Positions 54,822 to 62,188 of a stretch of DNA of 64,000 nucleotides are shown here, one piece after another. How positions within the stretch are numbered: position 1 is the first letter of the stretch; every line of letters starts with the position of its first letter. The DNA lies in the NCBI RefSeq assembly GCF_009767585.1, contig NZ_WSNW01000001.1, forward strand, positions 1,456,090 through 1,520,089, in the 5' to 3' direction. The position numbers and the translations under genes are program-made. The notes beneath the pieces are model-generated. The model did no database searches and was not told where the DNA came from. It was given only the letters and a program-made list of their open reading frames with translations. Source of the DNA: Coprobacillus cateniformis (GTDB lineage Bacteria; Bacillota_I; Bacilli_A; Erysipelotrichales; Coprobacillaceae).

Positions 54822-55397
54822 TTATTTCAAAAGCATGAACCCTTCCTTTATACTATAACAATATAATTTTCCTCTTCTTAATTCTGGCAAACGTACTTCT
54901 GGAGCTTGTTCTGGATATAACTTGATAAAATAATAGCGGTCATATTCTACATAAGCAACAAAACTGATGTAATCTTCTTTTGACATTTGACAATCAAATG
55001 TCAATAAACTCTCCCCATCAATGTTTTTCATTTGAAATGGTATTTGATGATCAACTATTGTTAAAGGATCTAATTGTCTTCCACAACAAGATATATCTAC
55101 ATAATTAGATGATGTTAATACATTTCCACACAGTGGACAGACATAAAATTCTATTCTCTTCATATTTCCTCCTTTTCTTATATTAGAAGTGAGTTTTCCA
55201 TCTAATATTTTCTCTATATTGATTTGAAAGATTTCTGAAAGATCTTTTAATAAAGACACATCAGGACAGCCTAATCCTCTTTCCCACTTAGATATAGTTT
55301 TATCACTAATTCCAATCTGATTAGCCAACTCTTTTTGAGTAAGCTGTTTTTCCTTTCGTAATCGATAAATTAAATCTCCAACTTTCTGACAATCCAT
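54822..55397 (-). CDS. XRE-family regulator with C-terminal zinc-ribbon domain
   Basis: 191 aa. The helix-turn-helix spans about 6-60 (LTQKELANQIGISDKTISKWERG). From about 78 a CPLCG...CCGR cysteine cluster suggests a bound metal, then a beta-rich domain. Start at 55397 chosen because GGAGAGGTGAAGGT precedes MDCQKVGDL; the longer ORF lacks such a site. The metal-binding part could sense redox or metal state. It is 86 bp downstream of another zinc-ribbon gene, and the two may be co-transcribed. Confidence 0.82.
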   Translation of the reverse strand: MDCQKVGDLIYRLRKEKQLTQKELANQIGISDKTISKWERGLGCPDVSLLKDLSEIFQINIEKILDGKLTSNIRKGGNMKRIEFYVCPLCGNVLTSSNYVDISCCGRQLDPLTIVDHQIPFQMKNIDGESLLTFDCQMSKEDYISFVAYVEYDRYYFIKLYPEQAPEVRLPELRRGKLYCYSIKEGFMLLK

Positions 55398-55483
55398 ACC
55401 TTCACCTCTCCTGTATAGAATAAAATATATTATTATAAAAAACAATAAACGCTCCGTAGAGTCATCATAAAAAGAAGTCCTTC

Positions 55484-55708
55484 TTATTTATAATCAATAA
55501 TAATTTTATGGCAGTTTGGACAACAATACGCATCAACATCTCCACCATGCCAAAATTTATAATCACCTAATCTAATGTCTTCATCTCTAACTTTCCAACG
55601 TAGTTCAAACCTTGAAATCTGTCTATCATAGGGTAACCATTTGAGAACTTCTCCTCTTGTCTGGATATGTCCCTTTACTAAATCTTGTTTACAATAAGGA
55701 CACTTCAT
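55484..55708 (-). CDS. Small zinc-ribbon protein (DUF6487-like)
   Basis: 74 aa with two knuckles, CPYC (3-6) and CPNC near the end, enclosing GGDVDAYCC. This layout is common in small proteins of Bacillota gut bacteria with unknown role. A GGAGG site precedes the start. Confidence 0.75.
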   Translation of the reverse strand: MKCPYCKQDLVKGHIQTRGEVLKWLPYDRQISRFELRWKVRDEDIRLGDYKFWHGGDVDAYCCPNCHKIIIDYK

Positions 55709-55835
55709 ACTATATTCCTCCTTTACTTTATTTCTTGATTCTCAACTGTGAAACTTTTTTCTATACATATTTACCTTGTACCTTCATATAAATTGAGAAT
55801 TATAATAAATTTCTTTTGTGTTAAGTTTAAGTATA

Positions 55836-55890
55836 CAAAAATACTCTATAGATAACGTGATATGTGTTTCTTACTCAATCTATAGAGTAT
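55836..55890 (-). terminator. Terminator after the Cof-type phosphatase gene
   Basis: A perfect 13-bp inverted repeat ATACTCTATAGAT (55841-55853) and ATCTATAGAGTAT (55878-55890). On the minus strand TTTTTG follows. Confidence 0.75.
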
Positions 55891-55916
55891 AGTTGACTAT
55901 ATGAAATATTTATACA

Positions 55917-56789
55917 TTATAATAAATTCGATTTTCTCAATAATTGAATTCCCTCATAAACTGCACCTTCTTCATTAGTTTGACTCAATATATACTGAGC
56001 AGATTCTTTAGCTAATTGACAGGCATTTTTTGGAGCAAATGAATATGGAAATTGCTTTAACATATAACAATCATTTTCACCATCACCAAAGACTGCGATT
56101 TCATCTAATAAATATCCTTTCTTTTGAATAACCTTTTCTAATAAGTATCCTTTGTTTGTTTTATTTGTTGTTATTTCCATATTATCTTCATAAGAAGATG
56201 AAATATCTAGATGTTCTATATTCAGTTCTTCTTTAATACCTTTAACTGAATAGGAATCTAAATGTCTAGCATCAATTTTTAAAACTTTTACACCCTTATT
56301 AATCATTTCTTTAGCATTTGAAGCATAATGGAAATCTCTTAAATAACCATCCTTTGTTGTAAAAGTTTTCTTTGGTAAAGGTTTCTTTAAATACGCTGGC
56401 GATGATTTTAAAATCTGAACATGTTGTTCCCAGAATGATTCTGCATCTTTAAAAGAATATTTTCCTTGATTTGTATGTATAGATAATAGATAACCACGCT
56501 CTTCTAGAATTGTTGCAATCTTTTGAAAAGAATGATTATCCATTGGATAAATATCATTAAATGTCTTAGTTTTATTACAATACTGTGTTCCATTATTAAG
56601 TATCAAATCACAGTCCAAATCATATCGATTAAGAAAATCTATAACCATATTATGATCCCTACCAGTCGCAATGATAAACTCTACGCCTTTGTCTATATAG
56701 TTCTTTAAAGTCACTAATGTCTTTTCTTCTATAGTATCATCAGTTTTAATAAGTGTTCCATCTAAATCACATACAATACATTTAATCAT
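55917..56789 (-). CDS. Cof-type HAD phosphatase
   Basis: 290 aa, HAD subfamily IIB. Motif I CDLDGTLI has nucleophile Asp8 and Asp10, ATGRD is motif II, and FGDGENDCYML is motif IV. Such enzymes dephosphorylate sugar phosphates or pyridoxal phosphate, often with broad range. The start at 56789 follows AAGGAG by 8 bp; an in-frame GTG at 56798 sits on that site. The 240 bp upstream (56790-57030) show only a possible promoter. Confidence 0.87.
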   Translation of the reverse strand: MIKCIVCDLDGTLIKTDDTIEEKTLVTLKNYIDKGVEFIIATGRDHNMVIDFLNRYDLDCDLILNNGTQYCNKTKTFNDIYPMDNHSFQKIATILEERGYLLSIHTNQGKYSFKDAESFWEQHVQILKSSPAYLKKPLPKKTFTTKDGYLRDFHYASNAKEMINKGVKVLKIDARHLDSYSVKGIKEELNIEHLDISSSYEDNMEITTNKTNKGYLLEKVIQKKGYLLDEIAVFGDGENDCYMLKQFPYSFAPKNACQLAKESAQYILSQTNEEGAVYEGIQLLRKSNLL

Positions 56790-57030
56790 AATACACACTC
56801 CTTTGAGTATACATTATAACAATTACAAGCAATTTCGACATAATTTTTCATTTTTAGAAAACGATTATATAATTCTACCAATTTTAGTCACATTCAACCT
56901 TAACATTTAAACACCACATCCATTTCCATAAATTTAAATTTCTTTCAATACTTCTCATATCTCCTTGATGATTAAAAAACTCTACATGACTACTTAATTT
57001 CCTTATATATCATTCTTCCATATATACATC

Positions 57031-57804
57031 TTATTCATTCTCATCTTGTTTCTCACTCTTTGTTGTATAAAACTTAGCACTATGAACTTGTCTTGCCAGA
57101 TATTCAACTGTATAGAGAGCAGGAACTTGTGAAGTAATATTGGAACCTTCAAATGATTCCTCTGTAATATAATAAGGTATACATACATCTGACAATTTAG
57201 CAATTGTCGACTTTGTACTATTAGTTATACAAATAATACTACTGTTATTCCTTTTAAAATGCTGCAGATACTCAATAATTTCTTCTGTTTCACCAGATAC
57301 AGAAAGAACAATAACACATATTTTACTTGAAATATTTTGATAAATGAAATTTATTGGATAATTTGCAGGATTTTCTACAGATAAAGCAACACTGCAAAGT
57401 GAAGAAAAATATAAAGCTCCATATTCAGCTATAATATTTGAAGAGCCATGTCCAACAAATAAAACCAATTCTTTTTCTTTTAAGAGTTGAGTTGCATCAT
57501 TGATATTTTTTTGAAATAATGCCTCATTTGTACGTTGTAAAAAATTAATAAAGATTGTTTCATCAACTTTTTTTAATTTTTCTTGTTGTGATTGAACATA
57601 AGACTGAAGACGAACTCTAAATTCTGAATATCCATTACACTCAAATTTATTGCAAAAACGTAAAATACTAGCTGTACTTGCAAAAGTAGCTTGCGCTAAA
57701 TCCCTAATTCGCATATATTGAACACTTTCTAAGTGTGTAACAATATATTGATAAATATTAATATCAGTATCTGATAACTGTGGTGTTTTTTCTAAGAATA
57801 ACAT
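57031..57804 (-). CDS. RpiR-family regulator, probable regulator of nagBA
   Basis: 257 aa: helix-turn-helix at about 1-75 (RIRDLAQATFASTASILRFCNKF) and SIS domain with VLSVSGETEEI. The family senses sugar phosphates; divergent nagBA suggests glucosamine-6-P or GlcNAc-6-P. The start at 57804 follows AGGAGGTG; the long upstream ORF is spurious. In Bacillus nagBA is run by a GntR-type NagR, so an RpiR regulator here is a different solution. GTTAC repeats over its own promoter suggest autoregulation. Confidence 0.88.
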   Translation of the reverse strand: MLFLEKTPQLSDTDINIYQYIVTHLESVQYMRIRDLAQATFASTASILRFCNKFECNGYSEFRVRLQSYVQSQQEKLKKVDETIFINFLQRTNEALFQKNINDATQLLKEKELVLFVGHGSSNIIAEYGALYFSSLCSVALSVENPANYPINFIYQNISSKICVIVLSVSGETEEIIEYLQHFKRNNSSIICITNSTKSTIAKLSDVCIPYYITEESFEGSNITSQVPALYTVEYLARQVHSAKFYTTKSEKQDENE

Positions 57805-57844
57805 CCTTACACCTCCTTTTTTATATTTTATCAAACTTTCCAAT

Positions 57845-57944
57845 ATGTTACAATATGTAACATAATTGTTACTTTTTTCTAATGTGTAACATATGTATCG
57901 AAACAATCTACATATATTTACTTTAAAGACTAATATCGTATAAT
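57845..57944. promoter_or_regulatory. nag divergent control region: phased GTTAC operators and two promoters
   Basis: GTTAC (57847), GTAAC (57857), GTTAC (57868) and GTAAC (57886) recur about every 10-11 then 18 bp; the first pair forms a palindrome, ATGTTAC-N5-GTAACAT (57845-57863). On the minus strand TTGTAA, 17 bp, TAAAAT places the regulator promoter over this palindrome. On the plus strand TTTACT (57917-57922), 16 bp, TATAAT (57939-57944) is the nagB promoter. Confidence 0.65.
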
Positions 57945-58005
57945 AATAGATAGTACTCATATAATCATCAGATGCTTATAAAATTATGAATACAAGGAGA
58001 AAAAT

Positions 58006-58731
58006 ATGAAATTAATAGTTACAGAAAATTATGAAGAAATGAGTCAACAGGCTACTGAAATCATTATTAAAACATTTCAGTCTCAACCTAATGGTCTATA
58101 TTGTTTTGCAGGAGGTGATACTCCCGTAAAAACACTACAATTATTATGCAAAGCTCATGAAGAGAAACTTATTGATTTGACACAAGCTTATTATATTGAA
58201 TTAGATGAATGGGTAGGTTTGGACCAAACAAATTCAGGAAGTTGTCTTGCTTATCTTAAAAAGAATTTATTTGAACCAGCGCATATTCCTTTAGACCATA
58301 TTCATGCTTTCAATAGTCTTTCAAAAAATTTAGTGGAAGAATGTCAAAGAGCTAATCAATATATTTCAGCTCACAATGGTTTAACATTAACATTATTAGG
58401 GGTTGGTGTAAATGGACATCTTGGCTTTAATGAACCTGGTGTCAATCCAAATTATTGTGCACATATTATTAATTTAGACGAAATCACACAATCAGTAGGA
58501 AAAAAATATTTTGATACAAATGAAATTCTATCTCAGGGAATAACTTTAGGAATAAAACAACTTATGGAATCCCAAATAGTCATTGTGGAAGCAAATGGCG
58601 CTAAGAAACATGAACCTATTCAAAGGGTTATTAATGGTGATATTGATATCATGTGCCCAGTGACAATCATCAATAATCATCCTCAAGCATATCTCATTGT
58701 AGATCGTGCTGCTATTAAAGGAGATGACTAA
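58006..58731 (+). CDS. nagB: Glucosamine-6-phosphate deaminase
   Basis: Converts glucosamine-6-P to fructose-6-P and ammonia. The 241 residues include GGDTP (37-41), ELDEW with catalytic Asp67, and GVNGHLGFNEPG with His138. It is the short Gram-positive form without the E. coli C-terminal allosteric tail. Followed by nagA after 3 bp. AAGGAG precedes the start. Confidence 0.96.
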   Translation: MKLIVTENYEEMSQQATEIIIKTFQSQPNGLYCFAGGDTPVKTLQLLCKAHEEKLIDLTQAYYIELDEWVGLDQTNSGSCLAYLKKNLFEPAHIPLDHIHAFNSLSKNLVEECQRANQYISAHNGLTLTLLGVGVNGHLGFNEPGVNPNYCAHIINLDEITQSVGKKYFDTNEILSQGITLGIKQLMESQIVIVEANGAKKHEPIQRVINGDIDIMCPVTIINNHPQAYLIVDRAAIKGDD

Positions 58732-58734
58732 TAT

Positions 58735-59874
58735 ATGAAAATTCTTATTAAAAATGGAATACTCATTATTGATGGATATAAAAGAATTGACAATGGTGCT
58801 GTTCTTGTTGAGGATAACACTATCACTGGTATATTTAAAGATTATCACAATATTGACTATGATAAAGTTATTGATGCTAAAGGGAATTATATCATACCAG
58901 GTCTGATTGAAACACATACCCATGGAATTATAGGCTATGATTTTAATACCTGCCAAAATCAAGATATGATGAAAATTAGTGATGCTTTGATAGAAGAAGG
59001 TGTCACTTGTTTTATGGCAAGTTTAACATGTGAAACACACTCTTATATGTTAGAATTATTGAACAGATATGAATCCTGTGATGTTTCAAATCTATTAGGT
59101 GTACATATTGAAGGTCCTTTCTTAAATAAAAATAATTGTGGTGTTATGAAAGAAGACTGTATTCAAGATCCTCAACTAGAGATATTCAATGATTATTTAA
59201 AACATTCTCATAAAATAAAAGCCATGACAATTGCCCCTGAATTACCTAACGCATTATCATTAATTACATATGGTAATAATAAGGGGATTGTTATGAATGT
59301 AGGTCATAGTAGTGCCTCTGCGAGTCAAGTTGTTCAAGCACAACAATATGGTGCCAAAGGAATTACTCATCTTTATAATGCTATGGGACAACATCTTCAT
59401 AGAGATCCTGGGGTTGTTACAGGTGCAATGATATCAGATCTTTTTTGTGAACTTATTGTAGATGGATTTCATATTCATGAGGATGTCATAAAAGCAACTT
59501 ATAAATCAATTGGATCAAAGAGAATTGTCCTTATTTGTGATGCCAATCCATGTAAAGGATTAGCAGATGGTATTTATCATTTTTCTGGAAAAGAGATAGA
59601 AATCATTGATGGAAAAGCACGTGTTAAAGCAACAGGAAGAATTGCAGGCAGTACAATAAAATTAAATCAAGCTTGTCAAAATATGATGCGTATTTGTGGT
59701 TGTAGTATTGATGATGTTGTTCTTATGGCTTCTACAAATCCAGCTCAATTATATAACTTACCAAAAGGAAAATTAGAAGTTGGTTATGATGGAGATATTA
59801 TTGTTGTTAATCATCATTTTGATGTTCTAGCTGTTGTTAATAATGGTCATATCAAGAAAGATATGTTGTCATAA
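58735..59874 (+). CDS. nagA: N-acetylglucosamine-6-phosphate deacetylase
   Basis: Metal-dependent amidohydrolase (379 aa) making glucosamine-6-P for NagB. Metal ligand motif HTH (61-63), Glu in HIEGPF, GHSSAS, THLYNAM and the catalytic Asp region LICDAN are present. It ends the nagBA operon at a bidirectional hairpin. The GlcNAc transporter is not in the window. Confidence 0.96.
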   Translation: MKILIKNGILIIDGYKRIDNGAVLVEDNTITGIFKDYHNIDYDKVIDAKGNYIIPGLIETHTHGIIGYDFNTCQNQDMMKISDALIEEGVTCFMASLTCETHSYMLELLNRYESCDVSNLLGVHIEGPFLNKNNCGVMKEDCIQDPQLEIFNDYLKHSHKIKAMTIAPELPNALSLITYGNNKGIVMNVGHSSASASQVVQAQQYGAKGITHLYNAMGQHLHRDPGVVTGAMISDLFCELIVDGFHIHEDVIKATYKSIGSKRIVLICDANPCKGLADGIYHFSGKEIEIIDGKARVKATGRIAGSTIKLNQACQNMMRICGCSIDDVVLMASTNPAQLYNLPKGKLEVGYDGDIIVVNHHFDVLAVVNNGHIKKDMLS

Positions 59875-59904
59875 AAACCCAAAATTTTATTAGTCATTTA
59901 AACA

Positions 59905-59950
59905 TGAAAAGCAAGTTATTTACTGGAAAATAAACAACTTGCTTTTTATT
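59905..59950. terminator. Bidirectional terminator between nagA and the GNAT gene
   Basis: AAAAGCAAGTT and AACTTGCTTTT flank an AT-rich loop, followed by T on the plus strand and by T on the minus strand after inversion. Confidence 0.82.
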
Positions 59951-60476
59951 TATAATCTGTTTGCCATTCTTCTTTTAAAATAGCGTATTTATAAGTATCT
60001 TGCCATATTGGACTACCGTTTTCATCCTTAAAGAACCAGTTATTTTTAATATGATGAGCCTCTCGACGCATGTTTAATCTTTCCATCAATTTCCATGAAG
60101 CCGTATTAAGTGGATTACACATAGCCAATATACGATGAGCATGATGATTCATAAAAATATCATCTATTAAAGCCTTTGTGGCTTCTGTCGCATATCCCTT
60201 TCCTTGATACTTTTTATTGAAAACATAGCCTAGTTCCCAAGTTTCAAATCCTTGTTTTTCTAAATATATATTTCCAATAACTTTTCCACTACCAAGTAAA
60301 CATACAGCCCAGAAGTTTTGGCTTTTTGAACGTTTTATTGCTTCTTCTTTGGACTGTTCTTTTGTAAAAACATCATATGGTTCATATTTGACCACATCTT
60401 CTTGTGATAAATACTCATAAAGATCTTCCCAATCATTTGGTGTAAATCTTCTTATTAACAATCTTTCTGTTTTCAT
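59946..60476 (-). CDS. GNAT-family N-acetyltransferase (RimJ/RimL type)
   Basis: 176 aa. The start KTERLLIRRFTPNDWEDLYEYLS and the acetyl-CoA loop YQGKGYATEA (motif A), followed by NTASWKLMERLNM, are typical of RimL-like acetyltransferases that modify protein N-termini or small amines. The target is unknown. A GAGG site precedes the start. Confidence 0.87.
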   Translation of the reverse strand: MKTERLLIRRFTPNDWEDLYEYLSQEDVVKYEPYDVFTKEQSKEEAIKRSKSQNFWAVCLLGSGKVIGNIYLEKQGFETWELGYVFNKKYQGKGYATEATKALIDDIFMNHHAHRILAMCNPLNTASWKLMERLNMRREAHHIKNNWFFKDENGSPIWQDTYKYAILKEEWQTDYK

Positions 60477-60535
60477 ATTATATATCCTCTTTCCTTATAT
60501 ATTTTTCCATTAAATAGAGAGTACAATAATTTTTT

Positions 60536-60749
60536 TCATACACTTCTACAATCTACATAGTCACTCTCATTTAGAAAATTACCTTTTTCATCTAAAATAG
60601 CAACAATCTTATTATATGTATCTTTTAAATCAATTTCTAGAACACGTAATAGGGCTGTTTTTTGCATAAAAATCTACATAAGGTGAAGATATACATGTAA
60701 TAAAAGTTATTTCTTCTCCTTTAAAACAAATTTTATGAGCCCTTACCAT
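60536..60749 (-). pseudogene. Small gene broken by a frameshift in an A-run, after the membrane protease
   Basis: From the ATG at 60749, which overlaps the protease stop, one frame reads MVRAHKICFKGEEITFITC to SPYVDFYAK and soon stops. A second frame, entered at the A6 run (about 60657-60662), reads TALLRVLEIDLKDTYNKIVA to NESDYVDCRSV and a stop at 60536. Removing one A joins them into about 70 coherent residues. The family is unknown. It could be a real mutation, an assembly error or chance; the length of the second frame argues against chance. Confidence 0.45.
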
Positions 60750-61323
60750 GTTTTATAGTAAAAATTATCCGTCCTAATCCCATGCATACAATTGTAAGTA
60801 GATTATATATTAATATATATATAAATAATTCTTGTGGAATTGTTGTCAATATCCATACATACCCTAATGTTAAAATGATTCCTATGACCAAATTAACCCA
60901 ACGCAATAAAGGTTTTCTTTTTGCAATATTCTTCATATCACTTACTAGATACAGATTACCAATAAACATATAACTTACTATTTCTGAAATATGTAATGTA
61001 TAAAACATCCACAAAAATAAAGATAGATAATAATCCATTATATTGATTCTACAAATAAGGAAATATGCAATAAAAGTAAAAATAAGATTATTCAGTATAC
61101 CCCCATAAGAAACAATGATATCCTTGTTGGAACTCAGATTATCAGCTTTTTCTATATCCACTGGCAAAGGTGTAGAAAAAAACAAATAGGGTTCAACAGT
61201 GACATGATACCAATGCTTTTTACAACCAAATCGACAATACCAAATAGCATGTCCAACTTCATGTAGATAAATAACAATATATAAAGCAACATAACCAATT
61301 AATAAACTCAGTAAAACTTGCAT
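60733..61323 (-). CDS. M50-like membrane metalloprotease
   Basis: 196 aa with five or six membrane helices. HEVGH (21-25) in the first helix is the zinc-binding HExxH; a later GGILNNLIF resembles the second conserved site of site-2-protease-like enzymes. It is short and lacks a PDZ domain, so it belongs to the small M50-like group. It may cleave a membrane-bound regulator or peptide; no target is adjacent. Confidence 0.75.
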   Translation of the reverse strand: MQVLLSLLIGYVALYIVIYLHEVGHAIWYCRFGCKKHWYHVTVEPYLFFSTPLPVDIEKADNLSSNKDIIVSYGGILNNLIFTFIAYFLICRINIMDYYLSLFLWMFYTLHISEIVSYMFIGNLYLVSDMKNIAKRKPLLRWVNLVIGIILTLGYVWILTTIPQELFIYILIYNLLTIVCMGLGRIIFTIKHGKGS

Positions 61324-61437
61324 ATTAACCTCTCCTATACTTCCCCTCTATCTTTCATATTCTATCATAAATCACAAATCATATATATAATAATAGTAGA
61401 TTCTCTCTATAAAGATATAATCTTTAATTCACACACC

Positions 61438-61466
61438 TTGTTATTTGAGAACGAATTGGTTATGAT
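61438..61466 (+). promoter_or_regulatory. Promoter of the Crp/Fnr gene
   Basis: TTGTTA (61438-61443), 17 bp, TATGAT (61461-61466). Confidence 0.6.
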
Positions 61467-61484
61467 TAGTCTAGAGGTGATTTC

Positions 61485-62162
61485 ATGTTAGAAAAAAGTG
61501 ACTTAAAGTTATTGATGAATAGTTTTCCTTTTTGGAAGCAATTAACTCCCGAACAAAAGAATCACATAGAAGAAAAAGCATTTTCTAAAACATACTTAAA
61601 AAATACAACACTCTATAATGGTGACATAGAATGTCTAGGTGTTATTCTTGTTAAAAGCGGGTGTCTAAGAGTCTATATGTTGTCTCCTGATGGACGTGAG
61701 ATTACTCTTTATCGATTATATGAAAGTGATATTTGCGTCTTATCAGCATCTTGCATTTTACAAAATATTACTTTTGATATTTATATAGACGCAAATACTG
61801 ATTGTAAAACTCTACAAATTAATTCAACTGATTTTGGTAAAATTGCACATGAAAACGCCCATGTAGAATTATTTGCATATAAAACTGCAACTGACCGTTT
61901 TTCAAAAGTGATGTGGGCAATGGAACAAATTCTGTTTATGAGTTTTGATCAACGTTTAGCGCTCTTTTTAATTGAAGAAGCTGATCATAGTAACAATTAT
62001 ATAATTAAAGCAACACATGAACAAATTGCCAAACTTATTGGTAGTGCACGTGAAGTTGTCACAAGAATGTTGAAATATTTTAGTGAGGAAGGTTTCGTAA
62101 GATTATCTAGGGGTCAGATTGAAATTATTGATTATCAAAAATTAAAGAATTTAACAAAGTAA
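61485..62162 (+). CDS. Crp/Fnr-family transcriptional regulator
   Basis: 225 aa. A cyclic-nucleotide-binding-like beta domain (about 15-120) is followed by the dimerisation helix and a Crp-type helix-turn-helix (about 170-215, ATHEQIAKLIGSAREVVTRMLK). No N-terminal cysteine cluster of FNR type is visible. It converges with the flavoprotein gene, and such regulators often control CoA-disulfide reductase/rhodanese genes, so it may respond to redox or sulfur state (inference). Confidence 0.87.
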   Translation: MLEKSDLKLLMNSFPFWKQLTPEQKNHIEEKAFSKTYLKNTTLYNGDIECLGVILVKSGCLRVYMLSPDGREITLYRLYESDICVLSASCILQNITFDIYIDANTDCKTLQINSTDFGKIAHENAHVELFAYKTATDRFSKVMWAMEQILFMSFDQRLALFLIEEADHSNNYIIKATHEQIAKLIGSAREVVTRMLKYFSEEGFVRLSRGQIEIIDYQKLKNLTK

Positions 62163-62188
62163 AAAACTGGAATATTCCAGTTTTTTAA
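62163..62188. terminator. Bidirectional terminator between the Crp/Fnr gene and the flavoprotein gene
   Basis: AAAAAACTGGAA pairs with TTCCAGTTTTTT as a perfect palindrome directly between two convergent stop codons. Confidence 0.85.

Noticed and set aside
60650..60670. A AAA AAC heptamer in the broken small gene as a programmed -1 frameshift site
   Set aside because: The -1 frame meets a stop within a few codons; the coherent second part lies in the +1 frame.
62163..62188. Perfect palindrome as an operator of the Crp/Fnr protein
   Set aside because: It lies between two convergent stop codons with A and T runs, so it is a terminator.
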